Of a stretch of 64,000 nt of DNA, positions 43,906 through 52,773 are shown piece after piece. The stretch covers positions 434,001-498,000 of the forward strand of contig CP014771.1 of assembly GCA_001596155.1 (NCBI GenBank), read 5' to 3'. Within the stretch, counting starts at the first letter, position 1. Every line of letters starts with the position of its first letter. The notes below the pieces were generated by a model. That model saw only the letters and a program-made list of their open reading frames with translations, did no database searches and was not told where the DNA came from. The position numbers and the translations under genes were made by a program. Source of the stretch: Hymenobacter psoromatis (lineage in GTDB: Bacteria; Bacteroidota; Bacteroidia; Cytophagales; Hymenobacteraceae).

Positions 43906-44766
43906 TCAGTTCAGTTCCAACGGATTATTGCGCTTGCGGGCAATTTCGCGGGCTCGTTGCTGCAGTTGCTCCGAACTTGAGCCGTCGGCGCTATAAACCC
44001 CGGCCCCGCCGTTGGCCGCGGGCGCAAGGTGGCCCATAGGGTCGGCGTCGTAATCGTGCTTGGCGCGGCGGAAGGCGACTCTATCAGTGGCGGCCGACGC
44101 TCTGGTGGGCACCACAATCCGCCACTCCGTAGCGGGCTTGGCCAGCTTCAGCAGCTCAAAAACGTAGTACTGGCGCGTATCCCCAACCTTGACGATAAGG
44201 CCCGGCAGACCGTAAAACTTGTACGGCCCGTCGCTCACCGGCACCTCGCGGGTAAACCACGCCTCCCATTGCCGCCCGCCAAAAGCGGTAGTGGCCCGCT
44301 GGCAGGCGTAGCCGGCTATGGTCGCCGTGGCGGGCGTAATAGTCCAGGTAAAAGCATCGGCTGGTTCCTCGTAGCGATAGTGTTGCAGGCCGATATTGTC
44401 GTAGCAGTACACGCGCCGGGGAGCCATAGTTTTGTAGATATTGTAGTGAAAACGGCTGTGCGGCAGCAAATCATACTGCGTTAGGCTAATAGTAGCCGTT
44501 TCTTGATTAAAGGGTAGCTTATCCATCACAATTATCAGTGAATCAAGTGCCTGCGTGCCTTGGCTATGAAACTGCGATAGCGTTTTGCCCAGCAGCAAAT
44601 ACATGATTTCCGAGCGCGGTACCGGGTTGGTCGAGTCGGGCCGGTAGGTGAGGCGGTAGGTGCCCACCAGCGTGGCGGCTTCGGGCGCGAGTGGGGGGGT
44701 AGGGGCCGATTGGGCGCGGCCGACATGCACGGCCAGGCAGAGGGTAGGGACGAGAAGCCAACGCAT
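43906..44766 (-). CDS. GLPGLI-family protein D
   Basis: A 286-residue exported protein with a signal peptide (MRWLLVPTLCLAVHVGRAQ). Motif VSDGPYKFYGLPGLIVKV; tail KRNNPLELN. It shares LVGTYRLTYRPDSTNP near the start with copy E (LVGTYRLTYQPDSTDA) and a central YDNIGLQHYRYEEP. It lies 20 bp after copy E and 26 bp before copy C, so C-D-E are one transcription unit. Confidence 0.88.
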   Translation of the reverse strand: MRWLLVPTLCLAVHVGRAQSAPTPPLAPEAATLVGTYRLTYRPDSTNPVPRSEIMYLLLGKTLSQFHSQGTQALDSLIIVMDKLPFNQETATISLTQYDLLPHSRFHYNIYKTMAPRRVYCYDNIGLQHYRYEEPADAFTWTITPATATIAGYACQRATTAFGGRQWEAWFTREVPVSDGPYKFYGLPGLIVKVGDTRQYYVFELLKLAKPATEWRIVVPTRASAATDRVAFRRAKHDYDADPMGHLAPAANGGAGVYSADGSSSEQLQQRAREIARKRNNPLELN

Positions 44767-44786
44767 AAAAGCTGATAAAGAAGGAC

Positions 44787-45635
44787 TTATTTCAATTCGA
44801 GCGGGTTGTTATTCCTCTTGAGGCGCTCCCGCGCCAGCTGCCGCGCCTTGTCGGGGTCTTGCATGATGACGCCCGCCCCGCCGCCGGCGGCCGGGGCCAT
44901 GCGGCTCACCGGGTCGGCGTCGTAGTCGGCCCGCGCCCGCCGAAACGCGGCTCGGTTGGTGGTGGCAGCCGCCTTGGTGGGGAAGGTGAGCAGGCGCTCA
45001 GCGACGGGCTTGGCCAGCTTGGCCAACTCAAACACATAGTGCTGGCGCGTGTCGCCGACCTTCACGATGAGCCCCGGCAGGCCATAGAATTTATACGGCC
45101 CATCGCTCACGGACACCTCGCGGGTGAACCACGCCTCCCACTGCCGCCCGCCAAAGCTGGTGGTGGCCCGTTGGCAGGCGTAGCCAGCTACGGTAGCCGT
45201 GGCCGGCAGGATGGTCCAGGCCAGGGGGGTAGGCTCCTCGTAGCGGTAGTGTTGCAGACCAATGCGGTCGTAGTAGTAGAGGTGCCGGGGTGCCGTCGTT
45301 TTGTAAATGCCGTAGTTGAACCGGCTGTGCGGCAGCGCCAGTATCTGCTGCGTCAGGAGGGGCGCGGTTTCCTGGTTGAAGGGAATGTCTTTCACCGTAT
45401 CTACCAGCGAATCGCTGGCAAACTTGCCCTGGCTCTCGAACAGCGATAAGGTTTTGCCCAGCCACAGATACAGGATTTCCGTGCGCGTTTTCGCGTCGGT
45501 CGAGTCCGGCTGGTAGGTGAGGCGGTAGGTGCCCACCAGCGTGGCGGCTTCGGGCACGAGTGGGGGGGTAGGGGCCTGGGCGGCGGCTGGCCGGCTCCAC
45601 CAGCCGGCCGCGAGCAAAAGGATAAGGAAGCGCAT
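44787..45635 (-). CDS. GLPGLI-family protein E
   Basis: A 282-residue exported protein; the start at 45635 gives a signal peptide (MRFLILLLAAGWWSRPAAAQ). Motif VSDGPYKFYGLPGLIVKV; tail KRNNNPLELK. It is the first gene of the cluster in the direction of transcription and most similar to copy D. The 80 bp between it and the tilS stop codon show no clear terminator. Confidence 0.88.
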   Translation of the reverse strand: MRFLILLLAAGWWSRPAAAQAPTPPLVPEAATLVGTYRLTYQPDSTDAKTRTEILYLWLGKTLSLFESQGKFASDSLVDTVKDIPFNQETAPLLTQQILALPHSRFNYGIYKTTAPRHLYYYDRIGLQHYRYEEPTPLAWTILPATATVAGYACQRATTSFGGRQWEAWFTREVSVSDGPYKFYGLPGLIVKVGDTRQHYVFELAKLAKPVAERLLTFPTKAAATTNRAAFRRARADYDADPVSRMAPAAGGGAGVIMQDPDKARQLARERLKRNNNPLELK

Positions 45636-45715
45636 AGCAGCTGGAGTATCTAGCTGGCAATATAGCTGCACTATCCGGGAATTTTTTTTTGCCGACCCTG
45701 GCCGCACTACGCCTG

Positions 45716-47044
45716 TTACAGCCGCTGCACGGCCAGCACGCGGGCGGTTTCCTCGTCCACCTTGAAGCGGTCATCGACGCGGAAGCCCACGACCCAGCAG
45801 ATTTTGCCGTCGGCCGAGGTCAGCACGCGCACGTCTTCTTTGAGGTTGAGCGGCACTTTCTGGTCGATGAGAAAGTCGCTGAGGTGCTTCTTACCCTTCA
45901 TACCCAGCGGCATAAACCAGTCGCCCTCCTGCCAGCGCCGCAGCGTGAGCGGAAATTGAAGCTTATCCGCATCCAGCGCCGCCGTGCTGCGCGAGCGCGG
46001 AATCTCGTAGCCAGCGCTCGCGTGCTGGCTGGCGCGCAGGCGCAGGCCATCGGCCAGTAAATCTTCCTGGCCCTCAGCTAGTTGGAAGGTACCGTACTGC
46101 GCCAGCCGGCGCGGGGTAATCACGAGCTGGTCGCGGTCCTTCACCAGGCGGTGGGTCGGCGAGTCGAACTGCTTGCCCGCCAGCCCCTTGAAGCTGGCCA
46201 CGATTTCTTTGGTCACGGGCCACGAAAAGCCGAAAGGCCGCAGCAGCTCGTGCAACACCAGCGTCGTGGCGGCCGTGTTTTGCAGCAGCCGAATGTCAAA
46301 ATAAACCGCCTCGGGCGCGTCGCGGCGGGCCTGGGCGGCAGTGTCTTCCACGTAGCGGCGCACGATTTCTTCGGCCCCGCCCACGCGCTCGGCGGTGGCG
46401 GCCAGCGTGTTATCCAGGTTAGGATTAATCTCGCGTAGCACGGGCAGCACCTGCTGGCGCAGGCGGTTGCGCTGGTACACAGGGCTGTCGTTGCTGGCAT
46501 CCTCGCGCCAGATGAGGCGGTTTTCGACCAGGTAATCGTAGAGGTCGTCCTTGGCCTGGGCCAGCAGCGGGCGCACTACCCGGTCGTTTTTGGCCCGAAT
46601 GCCGTGCAGGCCCGCCAGCCCGGTGCCGTGGGTGAGGTTGAGCAGCATGGTTTCGGCGGCGTCGCGGCGGTGGTGGCCGGTGGCAATGGCGGCGTAGTCA
46701 TTCGTCGCGCGCACCTGCTCAAACCAGCGGTAGCGCAGCAGCCGGGCCGCCATTTGGGTCGAAATTCCCTCGCGCTCAGCAAAGGCTTTGGTCTGAAAAA
46801 ACTCGGCAAAATAGGGCACCTCGTACTGCTTGGCCAGCTTGCGCACGAACTGCTCGTCGGCGTCGGCCTCGGCACCGCGCAGGCCAAAATGGCCGTGCGC
46901 CACGGCCACTTTGGCCCCCAGCCGGTGCAGCACATCGAGCAATACCACCGAGTCGAGGCCGCCGCTCACGGCCACCAGCACGGTGTCGGCTTCGAGGTCA
47001 AAAAGATTTTCCTGACTGATAAACTGGCGAACCTGGTCGAGCAT
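45716..47044 (-). CDS. tilS: tRNA(Ile)-lysidine synthase TilS
   Basis: A 442-residue enzyme that converts C34 of the minor isoleucine tRNA to lysidine, an essential tRNA modification. The N-terminal PP-loop ATPase has VLVAVSGGLDSVVLLDVL, followed by VAHGHFGLRGAEAD and ATGHHRRDAAETML. The C-terminal domain has KKHLSDFLIDQKVPL, typical of TilS. The start at 47044 matches the family; an upstream in-frame start at 47080 is less likely. It is divergent from the OstA-like gene, with about 80 bp between starts. Confidence 0.93.
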   Translation of the reverse strand: MLDQVRQFISQENLFDLEADTVLVAVSGGLDSVVLLDVLHRLGAKVAVAHGHFGLRGAEADADEQFVRKLAKQYEVPYFAEFFQTKAFAEREGISTQMAARLLRYRWFEQVRATNDYAAIATGHHRRDAAETMLLNLTHGTGLAGLHGIRAKNDRVVRPLLAQAKDDLYDYLVENRLIWREDASNDSPVYQRNRLRQQVLPVLREINPNLDNTLAATAERVGGAEEIVRRYVEDTAAQARRDAPEAVYFDIRLLQNTAATTLVLHELLRPFGFSWPVTKEIVASFKGLAGKQFDSPTHRLVKDRDQLVITPRRLAQYGTFQLAEGQEDLLADGLRLRASQHASAGYEIPRSRSTAALDADKLQFPLTLRRWQEGDWFMPLGMKGKKHLSDFLIDQKVPLNLKEDVRVLTSADGKICWVVGFRVDDRFKVDEETARVLAVQRL

Positions 47045-47109
47045 AACGGTAAACGGAGGGGGTAGGGCACTAGCCCGCAAAGATGCGCGTTAGGCCCTGC
47101 CCGCCGCCG

Positions 47110-47117
47110 TAACTTTG
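47110..47117 (+). promoter_or_regulatory. Bacteroidota-type -7 box TAACTTTG
   Basis: An exact TAnnTTTG match 7 bp before the ATG of the OstA-like gene. If used, the transcript would start at or next to the start codon, giving a leaderless or nearly leaderless mRNA. Confidence 0.55.
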
Positions 47118-47124
47118 GCCCCGA

Positions 47125-48903
47125 ATGCCGCTACCTCGTTTTTTTCTGCTCCTCCTGCTGTGGCTGCCCCTGGGGGTTTTGCACGCCCAAAACCGGCCCG
47201 CTGCCGCCCCCAAGCCTACCCCCGGCGCCCGCGCCCAAGCCGCCCAACCCGTGAAGGGCACGCCCGTGGAGCTGCTGCACGCCGATGAGCTGCGCGGCGG
47301 CGACTTCAACGGCGTCAAAATCCGCAAATTGCTGGGCAATGTCTCCTTCAAGCAACAGGATGTGCTGCTGTACTGCGACTCGGCCTACCAGTACACCGAA
47401 CGTAATGAGATTGAGGCGTTTAGCAATGTGCGCATCGTGCAGAGCGACACGATGACCATCACCGGCGACCACGGCTACTACGATGGCAATAAGCGCCTGG
47501 CCCGCATGACGGGCAACGTGGTGATGCGCGACCCGCGCATGACGCTCACCACCACCGCCCTCGACTACGACATGACCCGCCGCACGGCCTTCTACACCGT
47601 GGGCGGCCACCTCGTGGACCCCAAAAATACCCTCGATAGCCAGCAGGGCTTTTACGACACCAATAGCAAAGTCTTTGTCTTTAAGCGCGATGTGCACCTG
47701 GTTTCGCTCGACGAGCAGGGCGCGGCCACTGACCTGCGCAACGACACGCTGACGTTTAATACTATCTCCAAAATCGCGTATTTCGACGGCCCTACCCGTA
47801 TCAAGAGCGCGCAGGGCGACCTCTACGCCGAAAAAGGCACCTACAACACGGTGACGCGTATCTCCAACTTCGCCCGCAACGCCAAGATTGACACGCCCGG
47901 CTATCTGCTCGGCGGCGACGTGCTGGTGTATGACCAGGTGAAGCTCTACGGCGTGGCGACGGGCCACGTTTCGCTCATTTCGAAGAAGGACAACGTGGTG
48001 CTGCGTGGCGACCGCGGCCGCTACTGGCGGGCGCTGGGCCGCACCAAAATATTCGGCGACCGGCCGGTGGTGCGCAATATTTCGGGCAAAGACACCCTCT
48101 ACCTGGCCGCCGACACGCTGCTGAGCGTGGAAACCCGGCCCGGCCGCGCCGTGCAGCGCCCCGTTATCTACGCCTGGCCCAAGGTGCAGATTTTCAGAGG
48201 CTTGATGCAGGGCCGCTGCGACTCGCTCACCTACGACCGCCAGGACAGCATTATTTACCTTAACCGCGACCCGGTGGTGTGGCAGGCCCGCAACCAGCTC
48301 ACGTCTGACTCGATGAACCTGCGCTTCAAGCACGGCCAATTGGAGCGGGCCAACCTGTTCAGCAATGCGTTTGCCATTCAGGAAGACACCGTGCAGGACT
48401 ACAACCAGGTGAAGGGCCGCAACATGGTGGCCTACTTCCGGCGCAGCCAGATGGCCCGCATCGACGTGCTCGGCAACGCCGAAAGCCTCTACTTTACCCT
48501 CGATGGCGACACGGTTATGAGCGGCCTCAATAAGTCGGTGTCGGCCACCATGCAGGCGCGCTTCGCCGACAATAAAATCAAGCAGCTCAGCTTGCTTACC
48601 AACCCCGAGGCCAGCTACACGCCGGTGCACGAGATAAAGCCGGGAACTAAAGAGCTTAAGGGCTTTAAGTGGCGGGCCGCCGAGCGCCCTACCCGGCGCA
48701 TCGTCTTCGGCAAGCACTTCGCCAGCGATATCAAAAAAACCAAACCCAAGTTGAAGGCCAAAGTCAGGTCCGGCATCCGGCCAAAAACCCGGCCCAAACC
48801 CAAGGCAAAAATGAAAGCCCGCCCGCCCGCGCCCAAGGCCCCGGCGCGGCCGCCTACCCCCCCGGCCGTGGCCAAGCCCGCCGCCGTTGCAACCCCACGC
48901 TAG
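47125..48903 (+). CDS. OstA-like LPS-transport protein
   Basis: A 592-residue protein with a signal peptide (MPLPRFFLLLLLWLPLGVLHA). Its body is a long series of OstA/LptA-type beta-jellyroll repeats (LLGNVSFKQQDVLLYCDSA, DHGYYDGNKRLARMTGNV, GQLERANLFSNAFAI) that should form part of the periplasmic lipopolysaccharide bridge. The last 70 residues are Lys/Pro/Ala-rich and probably disordered. The Bacteroidota OstA-like proteins are longer than enterobacterial LptA, as here. It heads the run of envelope and housekeeping genes ostA-bamD-rpoZ-coaC-coaB-porD-recN. Confidence 0.88.
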   Translation: MPLPRFFLLLLLWLPLGVLHAQNRPAAAPKPTPGARAQAAQPVKGTPVELLHADELRGGDFNGVKIRKLLGNVSFKQQDVLLYCDSAYQYTERNEIEAFSNVRIVQSDTMTITGDHGYYDGNKRLARMTGNVVMRDPRMTLTTTALDYDMTRRTAFYTVGGHLVDPKNTLDSQQGFYDTNSKVFVFKRDVHLVSLDEQGAATDLRNDTLTFNTISKIAYFDGPTRIKSAQGDLYAEKGTYNTVTRISNFARNAKIDTPGYLLGGDVLVYDQVKLYGVATGHVSLISKKDNVVLRGDRGRYWRALGRTKIFGDRPVVRNISGKDTLYLAADTLLSVETRPGRAVQRPVIYAWPKVQIFRGLMQGRCDSLTYDRQDSIIYLNRDPVVWQARNQLTSDSMNLRFKHGQLERANLFSNAFAIQEDTVQDYNQVKGRNMVAYFRRSQMARIDVLGNAESLYFTLDGDTVMSGLNKSVSATMQARFADNKIKQLSLLTNPEASYTPVHEIKPGTKELKGFKWRAAERPTRRIVFGKHFASDIKKTKPKLKAKVRSGIRPKTRPKPKAKMKARPPAPKAPARPPTPPAVAKPAAVATPR

Positions 48904-48919
48904 CTCAGCGGCTCCTGGG

Positions 48920-49070
48920 TAGTGACTAATGACGAGTGACGAGTGACTAATGTTCTTGTAAAGCAGGGTGTTAGGCTGATTGCAGTAGGTTGCCAATTCG
49001 AGCCTGACTAACTCAGTTGGGCCTCTGGCCCCTCACTCATTAGTCGGTAGTCACTACTCATTAGTCATTA
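48920..49070. repeat. Inverted repeat with GAGTGACTAATG units
   Basis: Imperfectly complementary arms of about 33 bp (48920-48952 and 49038-49070), rich in AGTGACTAATGA and its complement, span the ostA-bamD gap. The right arm ends close to the bamD promoter box. Confidence 0.75.
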
Positions 49071-49077
49071 AATCCCT

Positions 49078-49085
49078 TATCTTTG
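49078..49085 (+). promoter_or_regulatory. Bacteroidota-type -7 box TATCTTTG
   Basis: An exact TAnnTTTG match 8 bp before the bamD ATG, again pointing to a very short leader. The palindrome right arm is just upstream, where the -33 element would be; no TTG was found there. Confidence 0.55.
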
Positions 49086-49093
49086 CCCTTTGT

Positions 49094-50014
49094 ATGCGAT
49101 TTCCCCGTCTGATTACCGCGGTTCTGCTCACCAGCACTCTTTCGTTAGGGTCCTGCACGGGCTACCAGAAGCTGCTTAAAAGCGCCAACGTCAATGAGAA
49201 GTACGAGGCGGCCATCAAGTATTACGACAAGGGCGACTACTTCCGCTCGGGGACGTTGCTGGAAGAACTGATTCCACTGCTCAAGGGCCGGCCCGAGGCC
49301 GAAAAGGCGCAGTTTTACTTTGCCAACACCAATTATAAGCAGCGTAACTACGTGCTGAGCGCGTATTATTTCAAGCAGTTTATCGATACCTATCCCAATT
49401 CGCCGCTGGTGGAAGAGGCATCATTTCTGCGGGCCAAGTCGCTGTTTCGCGACTCGCCCGGCTACGAGCTTGACCAGACCAACACGGTAACGGCCCTGGA
49501 AACGATTCAGGATTTTCTGAATACCTACCCCACCAGCCAGTTCCGCGTCGAGACGGATGCTATGTCGCAGGAGTTGCAGAAGAAACTGGAAAACAAGGCG
49601 TTTCAGAGTGCCAAGCTCTACTATGGCCTGCGCTACAACCAAGCGGCCGTGACGTCGCTGGGCAACTTTACGACCCAGTATCCTGGCTCGGCCTACGGCG
49701 AACAGGCGGAGTATATTCGCCTGCAGGCGCAGTATGAGTGGGCCAGGGAAAGCATCGAGAGCAAGCAGCGCGAACGCTTTCTGGATGCCGTGTCGTTCTA
49801 CCAGCACTTCATCGATACGTACCCGCAGAGTAAGAATATCCGCACGGCTCAGGCCATGTACGACGACAGCCGCACCGAGCTGGAGCGCCTCAAGAGCATT
49901 CCCGAAGCCCAATCGGCGGCCCAGGCCGCAATTGACCAAACGAATGCGGCCGCTCCCGAGCCACCCAAGCGCTCATCCGGCGGTGGGGGCGGCGGTGGCC
50001 GCCGGGGCCACTAA
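49094..50014 (+). CDS. bamD: Outer membrane assembly factor BamD
   Basis: A 306-residue lipoprotein (lipobox LGSC, Cys about 17) built of TPR-like repeats, e.g. YDKGDYFRSGTLLEELIPLL and YYFKQFIDTYPNSPLVEEA. BamD works with BamA in inserting beta-barrel proteins into the outer membrane. The C-terminus is a short Gly-rich tail (SSGGGGGGGRRGH). It is followed by rpoZ, a gene order common in Bacteroidota. Confidence 0.92.
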   Translation: MRFPRLITAVLLTSTLSLGSCTGYQKLLKSANVNEKYEAAIKYYDKGDYFRSGTLLEELIPLLKGRPEAEKAQFYFANTNYKQRNYVLSAYYFKQFIDTYPNSPLVEEASFLRAKSLFRDSPGYELDQTNTVTALETIQDFLNTYPTSQFRVETDAMSQELQKKLENKAFQSAKLYYGLRYNQAAVTSLGNFTTQYPGSAYGEQAEYIRLQAQYEWARESIESKQRERFLDAVSFYQHFIDTYPQSKNIRTAQAMYDDSRTELERLKSIPEAQSAAQAAIDQTNAAAPEPPKRSSGGGGGGGRRGH

Positions 50015-50148
50015 CTAAGTAGCAAGAAAAAAGTAATAAGTAGTAAGTCTGATGCTTTTTGCTTGATTATCAGCCTGCTATGGCCTTGCTGCTTAATTCT
50101 GGCTACTTACTTAAATCAGTCATTTATAACAACGAATTGTCATTTCTC

Positions 50149-50487
50149 ATGAAAACCCCCGCTTCCGCTTCCATCGTTACCCGCAATCTGGCCGACATCA
50201 CGACTGAAAACAACAACGTGTACGAGGCGATTTCCATCATCTCGAAGCGCGCCAACCAGCTGTCGGTGAAGCTGAAAGAAGAGCTGACGGACCGCCTGGC
50301 CGAGTTCGCTACCACCGTCGATAACCTCGAAGAAGTGTTCGAAAACCGCGAGCAGATTGAAGTCAGCAAGCAGTATGAGCGCCAGCCCAAGCCCACCAGC
50401 CAGGCCATTGAGGAGTTTATCGCCGGCGAGCTGCACTACGAAACCCCCGAGGCCGCACCCGTTATTATCCCCCGCGAGTTGTTCTAA
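50149..50487 (+). CDS. rpoZ: DNA-directed RNA polymerase omega subunit
   Basis: A 112-residue protein of the Rpb6/omega family as found in Bacteroidota: SIVTRNLADITTENNNVYEA, ISIISKRANQLSVKL and the acidic EEVFENREQIEVSKQYE region. It assists RNA polymerase assembly. The start at 50149 was chosen because conserved sequence begins there, though the frame is open to 50059. The position between bamD and coaC supports the identification. Confidence 0.88.
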   Translation: MKTPASASIVTRNLADITTENNNVYEAISIISKRANQLSVKLKEELTDRLAEFATTVDNLEEVFENREQIEVSKQYERQPKPTSQAIEEFIAGELHYETPEAAPVIIPRELF

Positions 50488-50544
50488 GGAGTGGTGCTTG
50501 GTGCTTGGGTTTTATGTTCTTTTGCCTTTGCCTTTTTTAGGAAA

Positions 50545-51126
50545 ATGCCTGACCAAGCCCCAAGCGCCAAGCCCCACGCACTAGAAAACCGCCGTGTTCT
50601 GCTGGGTGTGAGCGGCAGCATTGCCGCCTACAAAGCCGCGCCGCTGGTGCGGCTGCTGGTGCAGGCTGGGGCCGAGGTGCAGGTTATCCTTACCGAAGCC
50701 GCCGCCGCCTTCGTCACGCCCCTCACGCTGGGTACCCTCTCCAAAAAGCCCGTCCTGACGGGCTTTTTGCGTGATGCGGCCAGTGGGCAGTGGCACAACC
50801 ACGTGGAGCTGGGCCTGTGGGCCGAGGCCTACGTTATTGCCCCGGCCAGCGCCAACACGCTGGGTAACCTGGCCAACGGCCTGTGCCCTAATCTGCTGAG
50901 TGCCGTGTACTTATCGGCGCGCTGCCCCGTGTTCCTGGCCCCGGCAATGGACCTGGACATGTACGCCCACCCGGCCGTGCAGCAGAATATTCAGCGCCTG
51001 CGCTCGTTTGGCAACCACGTGTTTGATTCGCCCAGCGGCGAGTTGGCCAGCGGCCTCAGCGGCCCCGGCCGCATGCTGGAGCCCGAGCAGATTGTTGCCG
51101 AGCTGGAAGGTTTTTTTGTAAGGTAA
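50545..51126 (+). CDS. coaC: Phosphopantothenoylcysteine decarboxylase (CoaC half)
   Basis: A 193-residue flavoprotein corresponding to the N-terminal half of CoaBC. Signatures: LLGVSGSIAAYKAAPLVRLL, the catalytic His in WHNHVELG, the Asn in APASANTLGNLANG and APAMDLDMY, SGELASGLSGPGRM (substrate-recognition flap with Gly/Ser in place of the usual Cys position as far as can be judged). It ends at the domain boundary (ELEGFFVR, stop). A palindrome and the separate coaB gene follow in a different frame. The step it performs belongs to coenzyme A synthesis. Confidence 0.9.
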   Translation: MPDQAPSAKPHALENRRVLLGVSGSIAAYKAAPLVRLLVQAGAEVQVILTEAAAAFVTPLTLGTLSKKPVLTGFLRDAASGQWHNHVELGLWAEAYVIAPASANTLGNLANGLCPNLLSAVYLSARCPVFLAPAMDLDMYAHPAVQQNIQRLRSFGNHVFDSPSGELASGLSGPGRMLEPEQIVAELEGFFVR

Positions 51127-51131
51127 GCAAC

Positions 51132-51205
51132 TGTGCGGTAAGCTTTAGCTTGCCGTTTTCAGCAGATAAAAGAAGTTAATTTGGCAAGCTAAAGCTTACC
51201 GCACA
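51132..51205. repeat. Perfect palindrome between coaC and coaB
   Basis: Two exactly complementary 23-bp arms (51132-51154 and 51183-51205; TGTGCGGTAAGCTTTAGCTT start), with a 28-base AT-rich loop. It fills nearly all of the 89-bp gap between two genes that are usually fused. Confidence 0.93.
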
Positions 51206-51215
51206 TTCGCCACTT

Positions 51216-51869
51216 ATGCGCGTTCTCCTCACCGCTGGCCCCACCTACGAACCGCTCGACCCCGTGCGCTTTCTGGGCAACCGCTCGACGGGCAAGATGG
51301 GCTACGCCCTGGCCGAAGCCTTTGCCGCGACGGGTGCCACAGTCACGCTCATCAGCGGGCCGGTGGCCCTACCCCCCCCCGCCAGCCCGCTCGTGACGAC
51401 GGTGCGCGTCGAAACGGCCCAGCAGATGTACGAGGCCGCCGTTCAGGCTGCGCCGCTGGCCGACGTGTGGGTATTTGCCGCCGCCGTGGCCGACTACCGG
51501 CCCGCCACCGTGGCCACCGAAAAGATTAAAAAAGCGGGTGAAACACTCACGCTGGAGCTGGTCAAGAGCGTGGACATTGCCGCCACGCTCGGCCTGAGCA
51601 AGCGCGCTGAACAATTTGCCGTCGGTTTTGCGTTGGAAACTACAGATGAGCTGGTGCACGCCCAGGACAAGCTGCACCGCAAAAACTTCGATTTAGTCGT
51701 GCTCAATTCCTTACGCGATGCCGGGGCGGGTTTTGGCCACGACACCAATAAAGTGACCGTGCTCGACCGCGCCGGGCAGGTGCTCAACTTTGAGCTACAA
51801 GCCAAAAGTGAGTTGGCGCACGCGCTGGTGGTCCTGATTTTGAACCGTTATGCTACTGTGTATGCGTAA
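51216..51869 (+). CDS. coaB: Phosphopantothenate-cysteine ligase (CoaB half)
   Basis: A 217-residue enzyme corresponding to the C-terminal half of CoaBC. It carries LLTAGPTYEPLDPVRFLGNR followed by STGKMGYALAEA, the AAVADYRP motif, and the catalytic KIKKAGETLTLELVKSVDI region. It joins phosphopantothenate and cysteine in coenzyme A synthesis. Together with CoaC the total is 410 residues, the length of a fused CoaBC. The porD start overlaps its end by 8 bp, indicating coupled translation. Confidence 0.92.
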   Translation: MRVLLTAGPTYEPLDPVRFLGNRSTGKMGYALAEAFAATGATVTLISGPVALPPPASPLVTTVRVETAQQMYEAAVQAAPLADVWVFAAAVADYRPATVATEKIKKAGETLTLELVKSVDIAATLGLSKRAEQFAVGFALETTDELVHAQDKLHRKNFDLVVLNSLRDAGAGFGHDTNKVTVLDRAGQVLNFELQAKSELAHALVVLILNRYATVYA

Positions 51870-52773
51870 GTTAATTGCCTTGTTCGCTTTGCTGCTGCTA
51901 GGGGGGGTAGGCGCCCAGGCCCAGGAGCTGAATGCCCAGGTGGCCGTGACGCTCGAAAACGCGACGATTACCGACCCTACCCTGGTGCAGCAGCTGCAAA
52001 AGAATATGACGGAATTTTTGAATACTCGCACCTGGACCCGGCAAGCCTACCGGCCCGAGGAGCGCATCAAGCTGCGCATGTTTGTGGGCATCACCGCAAT
52101 TCCGCAGAATGGCACTTACCAGGCCACGATGCGTCTTATTGCTACCCGCCCGGTCTATGGTACCAGCTACGAAACTAACTTGCTGAACATCAACGACCGC
52201 AGCTTCAATTTTAACTATACGCCCCAGACGCCGCTTGACTTCGCGGCCAGCAGCTTCGTTAATAATTTGTCGTCGCTGCTGGCCTTTTACGCCTACCTGG
52301 TGATTGGCAGTGACCAGGACTCGTTTGCCCGGCTCGGCGGCTCGATTTATTACGACCAGGCACGGGTGATTATGCAATACTCAGTCAGCCAGAACACTAC
52401 CACCGAGTCGGACCCCGGCTGGACCGATGCCAGCCCGCGCAACCGCTATTGGCTGCTCAACAACCTCACCGACCCGCAGCTCGAAGCCTTCCGCACTGGC
52501 CTGTACGCCTACTACCGGCTGGGTATGGACATTTTTATTGAAAAGCCCGACGAGGCGCGCACTTCCATCATGGCCGCGCTCACGGGTATTCAGAAGGCTA
52601 ATGCCGTGCGGCCCAACACGTTATTCCTGCGCGCCTTTTTCGACGCCAAGGCCGACGAGATTACCAACGTCTTTCGCACTAGCACCAACATCGAACAAAA
52701 GCAGCAGCTCCTGGCCCTGCTCACCGACGTGGACCCCGGCAACCTAGCGAAATACCAAACCATAAATCGCTAA
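51862..52773 (+). CDS. porD: PorD-like (DUF4835) type IX secretion protein
   Basis: A 303-residue exported protein; signal peptide MRKLIALFALLLLGGVGAQ, then QELNAQVAVTLENATI. Characteristic DUF4835 features are FNFNYTPQTPLDF, YAYLVIGSDQDSFARLGG and a C-terminal helical part ending LLTDVDPGNLAKYQTINR. The family is annotated as PorD, an accessory of the type IX secretion system; direct function is not known. The start at 51862 overlaps coaB by 8 bp. Confidence 0.88.
   Translation: MRKLIALFALLLLGGVGAQAQELNAQVAVTLENATITDPTLVQQLQKNMTEFLNTRTWTRQAYRPEERIKLRMFVGITAIPQNGTYQATMRLIATRPVYGTSYETNLLNINDRSFNFNYTPQTPLDFAASSFVNNLSSLLAFYAYLVIGSDQDSFARLGGSIYYDQARVIMQYSVSQNTTTESDPGWTDASPRNRYWLLNNLTDPQLEAFRTGLYAYYRLGMDIFIEKPDEARTSIMAALTGIQKANAVRPNTLFLRAFFDAKADEITNVFRTSTNIEQKQQLLALLTDVDPGNLAKYQTINR

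Noticed and set aside
47131..48996. A 621-codon open frame on the minus strand opposite the OstA-like gene
   Set aside because: It is the antisense shadow of a GC-rich gene; its translation is low-complexity (His, Gly, Ala, Val-rich) and the plus-strand protein has a signal peptide and family motifs.
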